From contig CADCKW010000005.1 of the NCBI GenBank assembly GCA_902802115.1, forward strand, positions 1 through 64,000: 64,000 nt of DNA, read 5' to 3'. Below the pieces are notes generated by a model. That model made no database searches, was not told the DNA's origin, and worked only from the letters and a program-made list of their open reading frames with translations. This document shows positions 38,553 to 47,740 of the stretch, piece by piece. Made by a program: the position numbers and the translations under genes. The stretch's first letter is position 1. Each line of letters begins with the position of its first letter. The DNA is from an uncultured Pseudomonadota bacterium (GTDB lineage: Bacteria > Pseudomonadota > Alphaproteobacteria > Rs-D84).

Positions 38553-39146
38553 ATGAATCCAAAAATAGAAAAGTTAATTAAAATGTTTGCAAGGTTGCCG
38601 CGGGTTGGCAACCGCGCCGCCACGCGCATAGTTTTATCTTTATTGACCGATAAAACTGGGCGGGCATCTGCATTGGCAACAACCTTGGCCGAGGTTTCAT
38701 CTGTGATTCACCCATGTCAAAATTGTGGTGTTTTAACAGACGGTGATTTATGTGATTTTTGTCGTGACACATCGCGTGAAAATGGTAGTTTGTGCATTGT
38801 TCGTGATGTTAGTGATGTTTTTACATTTGAAAAATCATCTGTATTTCATGGTCGTTATCATGTAATTGGTGGTGTGTTATCTGGTGTGACAGGAACAACC
38901 CCAGACGATTTAAATATTAAAAATTTACCACAACGCATTACAGATGAAAATATCACAGAAATAATTTTTGCATTACCCAACACGATTGAAGGTAAAACAA
39001 CGGCGAATTATATAATGGCAACATTGGACGATATTGAAAACATAACATTTACCGAATTGGCATCTGGGGTTCCGTTGGGTGGCGAACTGGATTACTTGGA
39101 CGATGGCACATTAACATTGGCATTTGGTGGGCGGAAAAAATTATGA
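38553..39146 (+). CDS. recR: recombination mediator RecR
   Basis: A 197-residue protein of normal size. HhH segment LPRVGNRAATRI at 15-26, zinc finger C55-x2-C58-x8-C67-x2-C70, then a Toprim domain starting LCIVRDVSDVFTFE and ending with SGVPLGGELDYLDDGTL. RecR with RecO loads RecA at gaps. A TATATT box lies just upstream of the start and no Shine-Dalgarno is seen. Its stop overlaps rsmA by 4 nt. Confidence 0.96.
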   Translation: MNPKIEKLIKMFARLPRVGNRAATRIVLSLLTDKTGRASALATTLAEVSSVIHPCQNCGVLTDGDLCDFCRDTSRENGSLCIVRDVSDVFTFEKSSVFHGRYHVIGGVLSGVTGTTPDDLNIKNLPQRITDENITEIIFALPNTIEGKTTANYIMATLDDIENITFTELASGVPLGGELDYLDDGTLTLAFGGRKKL

Positions 39147-39970
39147 CAACAACACTTGAATCTTTACCGCCAGTATCCCAAATGATGCGCGAATGTGGCA
39201 TGCAGGCTAAAAAAAAGTTTGGTCAAAACTTTTTATTTGATTTGAATTTAACTGGTCGGATTGCACGTGCGGTTCCTGATATTGATAAAATCCCAGTGGT
39301 CGAGGTTGGACCCGGTCCTGGGGGTTTGACGCGGGCATTATTGATGGCGGGCGCACACAAAGTTGTTGCGGTTGAAATGGATAAAACATGCGCGCCGATT
39401 TTGTCGCAAATTGTGTCGGCATCTAACAATCGTTTGACTGTTGTTTTTGGTGACGCATTAAAAACAGACTTTTCGCAATTTGGATTTACCGAATATGCGA
39501 TATGTTCCAATTTACCATATAATGTCGGCACAGAATTATTGATTCAATGGATACATAAAATCGCAAATGGCGAACCGATAAAGTCTTTGACATTGATGTT
39601 CCAACGCGAAGTTGCCGACCGCATAGTTGCACGTGTTGGCGATGATGCGTATGGTCGTTTGTCTGTGTTGGTAAATTTGGTTGCAGATGCAAAAATTTTA
39701 TTTAATGTTCCGCGTACTGCATTTACACCTGCGCCAAAGGTGACCTCTAGCATAGTGCAAATAATACCAAATGCCGAAAAAATAAAATCATTGGGAAAAA
39801 TAGAATCTGTGGAAAATATCACTGCGAAATTATTTGGCATGCGTCGCAAAATGATACGTGGCATAATGCCAGATGTTGATTGGTCGTTGTTTGGTTTAAC
39901 CGGTACCGAACGCGCAGAAAACCTAAACCCTGAAAAATTTAGTGAAATTGCAAAAAAACTATTGCCATAA
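39143..39970 (+). CDS. rsmA: 16S rRNA dimethyladenosine transferase
   Basis: A 275-residue SAM-dependent enzyme dimethylating A1518 and A1519. KKFGQNFLFD opens the conserved part, VEVGPGPGGLTRALL is the SAM-binding loop and NLPYNVGTEL is the catalytic NLPY motif. The C-terminal helical domain includes FGMRRKMIRG. The ATG overlaps the recR stop (ATGA), so the two are co-translated. Confidence 0.96.
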   Translation: MTTTLESLPPVSQMMRECGMQAKKKFGQNFLFDLNLTGRIARAVPDIDKIPVVEVGPGPGGLTRALLMAGAHKVVAVEMDKTCAPILSQIVSASNNRLTVVFGDALKTDFSQFGFTEYAICSNLPYNVGTELLIQWIHKIANGEPIKSLTLMFQREVADRIVARVGDDAYGRLSVLVNLVADAKILFNVPRTAFTPAPKVTSSIVQIIPNAEKIKSLGKIESVENITAKLFGMRRKMIRGIMPDVDWSLFGLTGTERAENLNPEKFSEIAKKLLP

Positions 39971-40026
39971 CTTTTTGCCTTTTTGTATAGTGAATTTGTA
40001 TCAAGACTAAGGGGAGAGGGCTAATA

Positions 40027-41736
40027 ATGATTTCATTGGAAGTTTTATCGTTTTTTGCGATTGTATGCGTTTTGTTATATTGTTTAAAGATGGCAAAAAT
40101 TGGCGCATTGGTTGCATTTTTATTCGCCGGTATTTTGTCTGGTCCATATATGTTAAATTTATTCCAAGTCACAGGTGCATGGCAAACATTGGGTGATTTG
40201 GGTGTTTTGTTTTTGTGGTTTTCGATTGGCCTGGGGGTGAGTTTTTCGCGCCTTTGGTCAATGCGCAACACAATATTTGGTTTTGGTGCGTCCCAGGTTT
40301 TATTGGTTGCGGTTGTGTTATTCCCGTTTTTGTTTGAATTTTCTGGTTGGACGGTGATGGGTGCAACAATGGTCGCGCTGTTGTTGGCGATGTCATCGAC
40401 GTCCGAAGATTTGCAATTATTGGCCGACCGTAATCAGTTAAATTCGCGTGTTGGTCGTCAAATATTTTCTGTATTGTTATTCCAAGATTTATTATCGATT
40501 CCATTATTGGCGATGTTGCCTGTGTTATCTGGTAAATCGTTTAATTTGGGCGCGACATTAATTGATGTTTTGGTGTTATCGTTATTGTTAATTGCCGGAA
40601 CTGTAATTGTTGGTCGTTTTATTTTAACACCTGTGATGCGTATGATATCCAAAACAAAATCCAAAGAATTATTTTTACTGTTTGTGATGTTGAACATAAT
40701 ATTATGGGCGGTATTACTGGATTGGTTTGGTTTGCCATCTGGCCTTGGCGGATTTTTATGTGGTATGTTAATGGCAGAAACAATTTACAATCATCAAATT
40801 TCTGTGGAAATCAGTCCATACACAACATTATTTTTGGCGATATTCTTTATCACATTGGGTATGGGATTAAATCTGGATTTGCTGTATGCGAAATGGCATG
40901 TGGTATTAATAGGTTTGGTGGGATTAATGGTGTTGAAATTCTTTGCAATATTCATGACGGCGCGCGTCCGTCATAATGCGGCACCTGAATCGACATTTAT
41001 TTCATTATTGTTGGCCCAAGGTGGCGAGTTTGGATTACTGATGTTGCAGTTAATGCGTAATAATGGCATAGACACAATTCCACCCGCCGACCAAGAAATT
41101 TTGATTGCGATAATTGTGTTGTCGATGATGCTGACACCGATATTGGTTGCACTGTATGACCGGTTGATAAAAATGGGCAAGATATCGCGTGTTGATGCAA
41201 AAAATTTAAAGGTTGCAAAAACCGGTGTTCAACCTGTTGTTGTTATTTGTGGATTTGGTCGTGTTGGTCAAATAATTGCGAAATTATTGCGCGAACAAAA
41301 TATTCCGTATGTTGCAATCGGTATGAATGTCAATGCAATTATGGAAGGTCGTGTCAAAGGTTTTAATGCGGTATATGGCGATGCGTCAAATATATCTGTA
41401 TTGCGTGAATTTGGATTGAATCCACGCACGACGCGGGCGGTGGTATTGGCATTGGATAATTTTGAAACGGCACACAGAACGATATTATCTGTGCGTGCGA
41501 TTGCACCGCGTATCAAGATATTTGCGCGTGCGCGTAATTTAACAGATTCAAAAAGTTTGTTGCGTTCCGGTGTATATCAGGCATTCCCAGAAACAATAGA
41601 ATCATCGTTCTTTTTGGGATATGGACTGTTGGAACATTTGGGTGTGACAGATGATAAAATAGAAAAATTGTTATACGAAATGCGTGCAAATAATTATGAA
41701 AAATTAGATGCCGACATAACACCCGGCGAAAAATAA
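40027..41736 (+). CDS. Kef/CPA2-type cation:proton antiporter with RCK_N domain
   Basis: A 569-residue protein. About 12 helices in residues 1-385 form the CPA2 exchanger fold. The RCK_N/TrkA-N domain starts near residue 400 (VVVICGFGRVGQIIAKLL), a Rossmann nucleotide-binding site, and ends near 530. KefB and YbaL have this layout and expel potassium in exchange for protons. The C-terminal regulatory domain is short and there is no KefF-like partner next to it. RBS GGGGAGAGG precedes ATG 40027. Terminator at 41757. Confidence 0.9.
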   Translation: MISLEVLSFFAIVCVLLYCLKMAKIGALVAFLFAGILSGPYMLNLFQVTGAWQTLGDLGVLFLWFSIGLGVSFSRLWSMRNTIFGFGASQVLLVAVVLFPFLFEFSGWTVMGATMVALLLAMSSTSEDLQLLADRNQLNSRVGRQIFSVLLFQDLLSIPLLAMLPVLSGKSFNLGATLIDVLVLSLLLIAGTVIVGRFILTPVMRMISKTKSKELFLLFVMLNIILWAVLLDWFGLPSGLGGFLCGMLMAETIYNHQISVEISPYTTLFLAIFFITLGMGLNLDLLYAKWHVVLIGLVGLMVLKFFAIFMTARVRHNAAPESTFISLLLAQGGEFGLLMLQLMRNNGIDTIPPADQEILIAIIVLSMMLTPILVALYDRLIKMGKISRVDAKNLKVAKTGVQPVVVICGFGRVGQIIAKLLREQNIPYVAIGMNVNAIMEGRVKGFNAVYGDASNISVLREFGLNPRTTRAVVLALDNFETAHRTILSVRAIAPRIKIFARARNLTDSKSLLRSGVYQAFPETIESSFFLGYGLLEHLGVTDDKIEKLLYEMRANNYEKLDADITPGEK

Positions 41737-41756
41737 CAGATATTCCAGAGGAGAGA

Positions 41757-41788
41757 AAATACTCGCGATAAAATTGCGAGTATTTTTA
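41757..41788 (+). terminator. terminator of the antiporter gene
   Basis: ATACTCGC/GCGAGTAT stem with a nine-base loop, then TTTTT. 21 nt behind the stop. Confidence 0.85.
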
Positions 41789-41820
41789 TGCAATAAAAGT
41801 ATTTAATTTTACTGTGTTTT

Positions 41821-41987
41821 TGTTGCCTAAACCGGTCTAAAAAAAACCTAGGTTTAAAAGCAACAACTTTTTTCAAAAATTTTAAAATTCACTTTTTTTG
41901 TAAAAACAATGCGTTATTCAAAATCGCAATTTGCCAGAGGTGGTGTCGCCAAAAACCTAGGTTTTTTTTAGACCGGTTTAGACAACA
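41821..41987. mobile_element. 167-bp element with 35-bp terminal inverted repeats, copy 1
   Basis: The left end (41821-41855) and the right end (41953-41987) are inverted repeats with one mismatch in 35. Each holds two nested palindromes, ACCGGT and AACCTAGGTT. Similarity continues outwards for about ten more bases. The 97-bp core has no reading frame. A second copy at 59651 is nearly identical in the core (two differences over the last ~84 nt). It looks like a MITE or a structured RNA element. The flanking 41989-42070 sequence shows nothing else. Confidence 0.8.
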
Positions 41988-42070
41988 AAACCACAATAAA
42001 ATCAAACAATTACAATCAATATAAAATTATAAAAAAATCGACATGTTTTACATATACAATTATGGCATAC

Positions 42071-42093
42071 AAAAAAAACCGCCAATTTGGCGA
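42071..42093 (-). terminator. terminator of the M23 peptidase gene
   Basis: On the minus strand CGCCAA/TTGGCG is followed by a T run (A run at 42071-42078), just behind the stop at 42099. Confidence 0.8.
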
Positions 42094-42098
42094 TTTTT

Positions 42099-43361
42099 TT
42101 ATAACACAATAAACATATTTGGATGCGCGTTCAGGTATTCTATACCCGCGTCCAATGATTTTCGATATTCTAAAAACTTTGCCTTGTTGGCGCTATCCAG
42201 ATTATTTATCGCCGGCAATTTCACCGTTAATGGATTTACATGTTTGCCATCTTTGATAATTTCATAATGCAAATGTGGTCCGGTGGATAATCCGGTTGAA
42301 CCCGAATATCCAATAATTTGCCCTTGGCGCACAGTCGTTCCAACACCTATTCCTTTGGCAAATCTGGACATGTGGGCATACAATGTTTCAAACGAACCAT
42401 TATGACGAATACGCACAAAATTTCCATGTCCGCTGTTATATCCACGTTTTACAATACGCCCCGCCCCAGCCGCTGGAATTGGTGTGCCGGTTGGCGCGCG
42501 GAAATCAACACCTTTGTGCGCACGCGTAAAACCCAAAACCGGGTGTTTGCGACGTGTTGTAAAACTGCTGGTCACTTTGGCATTATTGATTGGGGTGCGT
42601 TTCAAAGATTTAATTGCGCCATTACCTTTTTCATCATAAAAACCAACACTGCCATCTTTCTTTTTAAAACGATACATTTTTACATTACCACGCAAAGCAT
42701 CAAACGATACAGCCAACACATGTCCATTATCAACATGGGCACCCGATGCAAAATTTTCTTCGTATAACACAGAAAAATGTTGGCCGGCGCGAATATCGCG
42801 TTCAAAATCCATTTCAAAAGCCAACAAATCATAAACATCTGCCAAAATACCCGCAGGAATTCCCGCACGCATACCCGCCAAATAAAAACTGTCGCCGTCC
42901 AAAATCACACCTGATTTATAAACCGCACGTGTATTACGTTCAACCTCGACCGTATTACATTGCCAAGCCCCCGCCGAATCGCATGTCAATTCAACCTGGC
43001 GCCACGGGGACGGAATAACAACAATTTTATTTACCGGGTCGGCATCGGTTGCACGCACGAATTCAATTTTATCCCTGTCGGCACGCAAACCGGTAATACC
43101 ATTGGATTTTAACACAGATGCAATTTCATTTATCTGGTTATGATTTAATCCCTGCTTGGACAATAAACCCGATAAAGTATCACCGCTGGATACAACAACA
43201 ACCGTTTTGCACGTATCCCCAGATTCAACACCATCACCCGCCGTCAAAGGCGCATTTTTCGTGACAACTAAAAACAAAGCGACCAATGTCAGCAATACCG
43301 CCAACGCAATTACAATCTTGGTCAATACAGATGTATTTATATATTCTTTTACTTTTTTCAT
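42099..43361 (-). CDS. periplasmic M23 metallopeptidase with LysM-like domain
   Basis: A 420-residue protein. Start 43361 begins MKKVKEYINTS; the upstream extension would overlap the divergent prmC start. A signal anchor lies at residues ~12-35. A LysM/opacity-type N-domain (VVVSSGDTLSGLLSKQGLNHNQ, shown in part) lies around 55-100. The M23 zinc peptidase domain has HKGVDFRAPTGTPI and HLHYEII with its conserved His and Asp. Such proteins cut or regulate peptidoglycan cross-links during growth or division (MepM/YebA type). It shares a palindromic promoter with prmC. Confidence 0.93.
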   Translation of the reverse strand: MKKVKEYINTSVLTKIVIALAVLLTLVALFLVVTKNAPLTAGDGVESGDTCKTVVVVSSGDTLSGLLSKQGLNHNQINEIASVLKSNGITGLRADRDKIEFVRATDADPVNKIVVIPSPWRQVELTCDSAGAWQCNTVEVERNTRAVYKSGVILDGDSFYLAGMRAGIPAGILADVYDLLAFEMDFERDIRAGQHFSVLYEENFASGAHVDNGHVLAVSFDALRGNVKMYRFKKKDGSVGFYDEKGNGAIKSLKRTPINNAKVTSSFTTRRKHPVLGFTRAHKGVDFRAPTGTPIPAAGAGRIVKRGYNSGHGNFVRIRHNGSFETLYAHMSRFAKGIGVGTTVRQGQIIGYSGSTGLSTGPHLHYEIIKDGKHVNPLTVKLPAINNLDSANKAKFLEYRKSLDAGIEYLNAHPNMFIVL

Positions 43362-43368
43362 AAAAAAT

Positions 43369-43376
43369 ATTATAAT
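43369..43376. promoter_or_regulatory. palindromic bidirectional -10 element ATTATAAT
   Basis: ATTATAAT is its own reverse complement, so TATAAT reads on + (43371-43376) and on - (43374-43369). The + start (43383) and - start (43361) lie 7 and 8 nt from their boxes. Both transcripts would be leaderless or nearly so. Confidence 0.6.
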
Positions 43377-43382
43377 AAATTT

Positions 43383-44159
43383 ATGACAACAAATCAAGCA
43401 TTCAACACTTTATCAAATATTGCGGGACCACATGTGGCGCGTATAATATGTGATGCAATACCAAAAATGTCGTCTTTTCGCCTGTGGCGCATTTGTCGTA
43501 GCTTGCGTCGCGGTGTTCCGGTTGCAAAAATTATTCATAATAAATGGTTTTATGGCTTACAATTTTATACTAACAAATGGACTCTGGACCCACGCCCAGA
43601 TACCGAAACACTGGTTGATGCCGTATTAACAGATTACGCACATGCCGGAAAAATATATATGGCTGATTTGGGAACCGGCACCGCTTGTATTATATGCGCA
43701 ATCGCAAAAAACATGAACGCATCTGGCATTGGTTTGGAAAAATCACGTAAAGCAATACGTGTCGCACAAAAAAATATCAACAATCTGGGGCTGGGCGATA
43801 AAGTTTCTGTTATTCATGGTGATTTTGGAAATATAAAAACTTTTGCCCCAAACACATTTGATTTAATTGTTTCAAATCCACCATATATCGCACATGGCGA
43901 TAAACGCGTGAATCTGGGTGCAACACATGATCCCAAAATGGCTTTGTTTGCCAAACATAATGGTTTGGCGGCATACGAACAAATTGCAAAAAATGCAAAA
44001 ATATGGTTGCGAAACAATGGACGAATTTACCTGGAAATTGGTATTGATATGACAGAACCTGTTCGAAATATTTTTGAATTATCGGGCTGGAAATTTATAA
44101 AATCTGTACGCGATTTGGGCGATATTACGCGCGTTATGGTGTTTGAAAATATGAAATAA
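43383..44159 (+). CDS. prmC: release factor glutamine methyltransferase
   Basis: A 258-residue SAM methyltransferase that modifies the GGQ glutamine of release factors. DPRPDTETLVDAV, the SAM loop MADLGTGTACI (residues 93-103) and the catalytic NPPY (165-168) are all present. The N-terminal recognition domain is shorter than in E. coli. No Shine-Dalgarno; the start is 7 nt behind TATAAT, so leaderless initiation is likely. It ends 3 nt from the convergent MBL gene. Confidence 0.93.
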   Translation: MTTNQAFNTLSNIAGPHVARIICDAIPKMSSFRLWRICRSLRRGVPVAKIIHNKWFYGLQFYTNKWTLDPRPDTETLVDAVLTDYAHAGKIYMADLGTGTACIICAIAKNMNASGIGLEKSRKAIRVAQKNINNLGLGDKVSVIHGDFGNIKTFAPNTFDLIVSNPPYIAHGDKRVNLGATHDPKMALFAKHNGLAAYEQIAKNAKIWLRNNGRIYLEIGIDMTEPVRNIFELSGWKFIKSVRDLGDITRVMVFENMK

Positions 44160-44162
44160 AAT

Positions 44163-44807
44163 TTAACGAAAATATGGATTGTTTTGTTTTAACCACCCAA
44201 TATTTGTTTCCATACCATGCCCATGAATTACAAATGTATCATCTGGCAAATTCATAGTATATAAATTGTGAATTGATTTTATAATATCAACATCACTGCC
44301 CCCGGGAAAATCAGTACGCCCATAAGAATCTTGGAAAATTGTATCACCCACCAATAAAACCCCATGTTGTTGAAAATAAAACATCACACCCCCAGGCGTA
44401 TGACCGGGCGATGCAATTATTTTCATTTCGACCCCTGGCAAAATTTCAATCTTGGCCCCCGACAAATCGCGCGGTTGTTTATAATCATCTGGGATATGTG
44501 GCAACCCAAAATATTCCAACAATCCATTTCCAGATGTAATTAAATAATTATCATTTGCATTTAAAAACCAATCTGTACCACAATCACGCGCCAATGTGGG
44601 TGCCGCAGATATATGATCTGGGTGACCATGCGTTGAATAAATCGCACACAGATTTAAATTGCGGTCACGCAATATTTGTTTCCAATCACTCGCACGACCC
44701 CACGCATCAAAAATCACAGCGTCCGCGCCACATGTCACCAACACAGAATTAGTATTTGTTGGTGGCAAATGCAGCACTTCAAATTTTACACTATTATTTT
44801 TTTGCAT
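44163..44807 (-). CDS. metallo-beta-lactamase-fold hydrolase (glyoxalase II-like)
   Basis: A 214-residue enzyme. STHGHPDH gives the HxHxDH metal motif near residue 70; GHTPGGVMF provides the next His and GDTIFQDSYGR the bridging Asp. HGHGMET supplies the last His. This set matches the glyoxalase II-like group of MBL hydrolases, which cleave thioesters. Start 44807 overlaps the ftsH 3' end by 14 nt. A longer frame upstream lies wholly inside ftsH and is not credible. Confidence 0.88.
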   Translation of the reverse strand: MQKNNSVKFEVLHLPPTNTNSVLVTCGADAVIFDAWGRASDWKQILRDRNLNLCAIYSTHGHPDHISAAPTLARDCGTDWFLNANDNYLITSGNGLLEYFGLPHIPDDYKQPRDLSGAKIEILPGVEMKIIASPGHTPGGVMFYFQQHGVLLVGDTIFQDSYGRTDFPGGSDVDIIKSIHNLYTMNLPDDTFVIHGHGMETNIGWLKQNNPYFR

Positions 44808-46731
44808 CAATTTTCTTGGTCGTTTTCCGGATTGTTTTTTTCTGGGCCTTGGTTTCTTTTTTATCGTGGTTCTCTGTTTTGTCAGCCTTTTTACCCAAAA
44901 CAATTTCGCGAATTTCGTCCCCGGTCAATGTTTCTTTATCCAACAATTCCGTTGCCAATTTCACAACCTTGGCTTTGTGTTTGGTCAAAATACGCACCGC
45001 GTCCGCATGCGCATTGTCCAACCAAGAACGAATTTCCGCATCAACCAATTCTGCGGTTTTTTGTGACGCGTTTTCTAATTGCCCACGATTTGCAAAATTA
45101 GACGATTGTTTTATCGCCGCCAACCCAACCTTGGGCGACAAACCAGCGGTTGTAATTGAATAACGTGCCAAACGCGTTGCGGCCTCGATATCAGCCTCGG
45201 CACCGGTGGTAATTTTTTCATCACCAAAGAAAATTTCTTCGGCGGCACGACCAGCCAAATCAACAGCCAAATTTGCACGAACCTCTTGCACAGTCATAGA
45301 CACTTTGTCATCAATCGGTAAATGTTGCACCATACCCAACGCGCGACCACGTGGAATAATTGTTGCCTTGTGAATTGGGTCAGTCACATCGGCATAAATC
45401 ATACTGACGAACGCGTGTCCGGCCTCGTGATAGGCGGTCAATTTAATATCTTCTGGACGCATTTTACGGTTCTTTTTTGGTCCCATTAAAATCTTATCAC
45501 GTGCTTCGTCTAAATCAGTTTGTTCAACAGACTTGTGTCCCGCACGAACCGCATGCAACGCACCTTCGTTCAACAAATTTTCCAAATCTGCGCCCGAAAA
45601 ACCGGTTGTTCCACGCGCAACATCGCGCAGTTGCACCGATGGCGATATTTTAAATTTTTTCGCATGTAATTGTAAAATGGCGTCCCTGCCCGCCAAATCT
45701 GGCAATTCAATTTGAACCTGGCGGTCAAAGCGTCCTGGGCGCAACAATGCCGCATCCAGCATATCTGGACGATTGGTTGCACCAATAACAATAATACCGG
45801 TTTCATTTGCAAAACCGTCCATTTCTATCAACAATTGATTCAAAGTCTGTTCACGATCTTGGTCATTAAAAGAGTGCGCACTACGTTTTTGACCGATGGC
45901 ATCTATTTCATCAATAAACAAAATACATGGTGCATTTCGTTTTGCCATTTCAAACATTTCTTTGATTTTTGCAACACCCAACCCAACAATAATTCCAGAA
46001 AAATCACTGCCCGATGTGGCAAAGAAAGGAACATTTGCCTCGCCGGCAATGGCGCGCGCCAATAATGTTTTCCCAGTTCCCGGTTCGCCCGCCAACAACA
46101 CACCGCGCGGAACACGCGCACCCAAAGCCTTGAATTTTTCTTTGTTTTTCAAAAATTCGACAATTTCCATCAATTCTTGTTTTTCAGCATCAATGCCGGC
46201 AACATCAGCAAATGTTGTTTTGGGTTTTCCTGTTGTCACCTTGGTTGGATTTTGCGCCAATAATGCGCGACTCAGTCCCCCAGATGCCCCACCACGCAAT
46301 CCGCGGAAAATCCAGAAAATCAATAAACCCATAAACAAAAATTCCATACCAAAAATGAATTTTTCTGCGAAACTTTTTGACGAATCCAATGTCACAGTCG
46401 CACCCTTGTCAGACAATTTTGTTAAAAATTCAGGGTCATGACTGATGACAGATTTGAATTTTGTTCCATCTTTCATAATACCTGTCGCATCATTTTCCCG
46501 AATATTGATACTTTTTATATCACCGGCACGACGCAACACATCAGAAAAAGTCAAAACGACCGGTTTATCACTGACCACCGTCACCGCGGCACCATCTGTT
46601 GCCAACTCGGTCGGGGCGGCAATATTATTTGTGCCCACAAACGAACGCCCAATCACAACCAAAAACAGGACAACAAACAATCCCAAAAACCAATTCGCAG
46701 TATTATTTTTTTTAAATATGTTTTTTTTCAT
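44794..46731 (-). CDS. ftsH: ATP-dependent zinc metalloprotease FtsH
   Basis: A 645-residue membrane AAA+ protease. Helices at about 13-30 and 127-143 flank a periplasmic domain. Walker A is GEPGTGKT (215-222), Walker B FIDEIDAIG, the second region of homology ATNRPDMLDAALLRPGRFDR and the zinc site HEAGH (435-439). The pore loop reads GSDFSGIIVGLG, with Ile where the translocating aromatic (FVG in E. coli) is expected. The tail is a long Lys-rich stretch. The gene overlaps the tilS 3' end by 20 nt, giving the order tilS-ftsH-MBL. Confidence 0.97.
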   Translation of the reverse strand: MKKNIFKKNNTANWFLGLFVVLFLVVIGRSFVGTNNIAAPTELATDGAAVTVVSDKPVVLTFSDVLRRAGDIKSINIRENDATGIMKDGTKFKSVISHDPEFLTKLSDKGATVTLDSSKSFAEKFIFGMEFLFMGLLIFWIFRGLRGGASGGLSRALLAQNPTKVTTGKPKTTFADVAGIDAEKQELMEIVEFLKNKEKFKALGARVPRGVLLAGEPGTGKTLLARAIAGEANVPFFATSGSDFSGIIVGLGVAKIKEMFEMAKRNAPCILFIDEIDAIGQKRSAHSFNDQDREQTLNQLLIEMDGFANETGIIVIGATNRPDMLDAALLRPGRFDRQVQIELPDLAGRDAILQLHAKKFKISPSVQLRDVARGTTGFSGADLENLLNEGALHAVRAGHKSVEQTDLDEARDKILMGPKKNRKMRPEDIKLTAYHEAGHAFVSMIYADVTDPIHKATIIPRGRALGMVQHLPIDDKVSMTVQEVRANLAVDLAGRAAEEIFFGDEKITTGAEADIEAATRLARYSITTAGLSPKVGLAAIKQSSNFANRGQLENASQKTAELVDAEIRSWLDNAHADAVRILTKHKAKVVKLATELLDKETLTGDEIREIVLGKKADKTENHDKKETKAQKKTIRKTTKKIDAKK

Positions 46732-47689
46732 TTTTTCTCTTCCTAAAAGTTGTTTTTCCGCCCTCTTTGGCGACCAAGATTTTATCGTTTAACCGCCGCA
46801 GCACACAATGACCCAACGTAAATTTACAATCCGTTTGCAGTTTAAATAGTGCATTTTCCAAAGAGTTCAAGCGCGGCGGATATTTATCCCCACCAATTGT
46901 TTGAACCAATGTGCCAATAAACTTTAATCTAATATCGACCCCTTGGTCAAACAAAAAAGCAGATGAAAAAATTGCACGCCCGTCATCACCAATCACTGAT
47001 TGCACCAAATGTTCAACATCACGTTCCAATCTGTCGCGCAAATGCCCTAAATTTTGAATAGCCAACAATATACGCGTATCTGTGATACCCAATTTTTCAT
47101 TTAACAAATATCTGTTTTGACGAATTTTTACACGCGTATAATGTGGGTCGCTGTTCATTTCGTCTATAAAATATTTAATATTATTATCGTCCAACCATGA
47201 CCGCAGTTCTGCGCGCGACACGTCCAACAAAGGCCGCACGATTTTTACACCATCGCGCATTGTTTCGCGTCGCATCGCCGCCAAACCGTATAATCCACTG
47301 CCCCGCCCCAGATTCATCAAAAAAGTTTCAATTTGGTCATCTGCCTGGTGTGCGACCATTAACGCATAAATATCATTTTGTTTGCAAAAATCAGTCATCA
47401 TTTTATACCGTGCATCACGCGCAGCATTTTCCAATCCAGTATTTGGTTTTGCGTCAGTCCAATAAAATATTTTACATGGCACATTTAATTTTTTACACAA
47501 ATCACAAACATACTGTGTTTCAATATCCGCCGCCGCACGCAAACCATGATTCACATGCAGACATGTTATATCCAAATTCGCCAATTTACACCAATGCAAC
47601 AGGCAAATAGAATCAATGCCACCACTGACCGCGACAGCCAATTTTTTACCACGCAAACAATCAATATATTCTAAAAATTTTTGATTCAT
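46712..47689 (-). CDS. tilS: tRNA(Ile)-lysidine synthase
   Basis: A 325-residue enzyme that makes lysidine at C34 of the minor Ile tRNA. The PP-loop is AVSGGIDS (residues 20-27). HVNHGLR and HQADDQIETFLMNLGRGSGLYGLAAM are TilS-specific. The C-terminal substrate-binding domains are shorter than in E. coli (432 residues) but within the family's range. The tilS-ftsH order is common in bacteria. Divergent from the LOG gene. Confidence 0.95.
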   Translation of the reverse strand: MNQKFLEYIDCLRGKKLAVAVSGGIDSICLLHWCKLANLDITCLHVNHGLRAAADIETQYVCDLCKKLNVPCKIFYWTDAKPNTGLENAARDARYKMMTDFCKQNDIYALMVAHQADDQIETFLMNLGRGSGLYGLAAMRRETMRDGVKIVRPLLDVSRAELRSWLDDNNIKYFIDEMNSDPHYTRVKIRQNRYLLNEKLGITDTRILLAIQNLGHLRDRLERDVEHLVQSVIGDDGRAIFSSAFLFDQGVDIRLKFIGTLVQTIGGDKYPPRLNSLENALFKLQTDCKFTLGHCVLRRLNDKILVAKEGGKTTFRKRKNEKKHI

Positions 47690-47740
47690 AACACAGCCAT
47701 TTTATGATATAATTTCGAAAAATAAAGGAAAAATAATCAA

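Noticed and set aside
41821-41987. Integron attC site or dif-type recombination site
   Set aside because: Length and inverted ends are suggestive, but the RYYYAAC/GTTRRRY core sites and a XerC/D-like core are not convincingly present.
44808-44903. N-terminal extension of the MBL hydrolase
   Set aside because: The extension is the reverse-frame reading of the Lys-rich ftsH tail and has no family similarity.
44756-46792. Long plus-strand frames opposite ftsH
   Set aside because: Antisense shadows; the minus strand encodes a complete FtsH.
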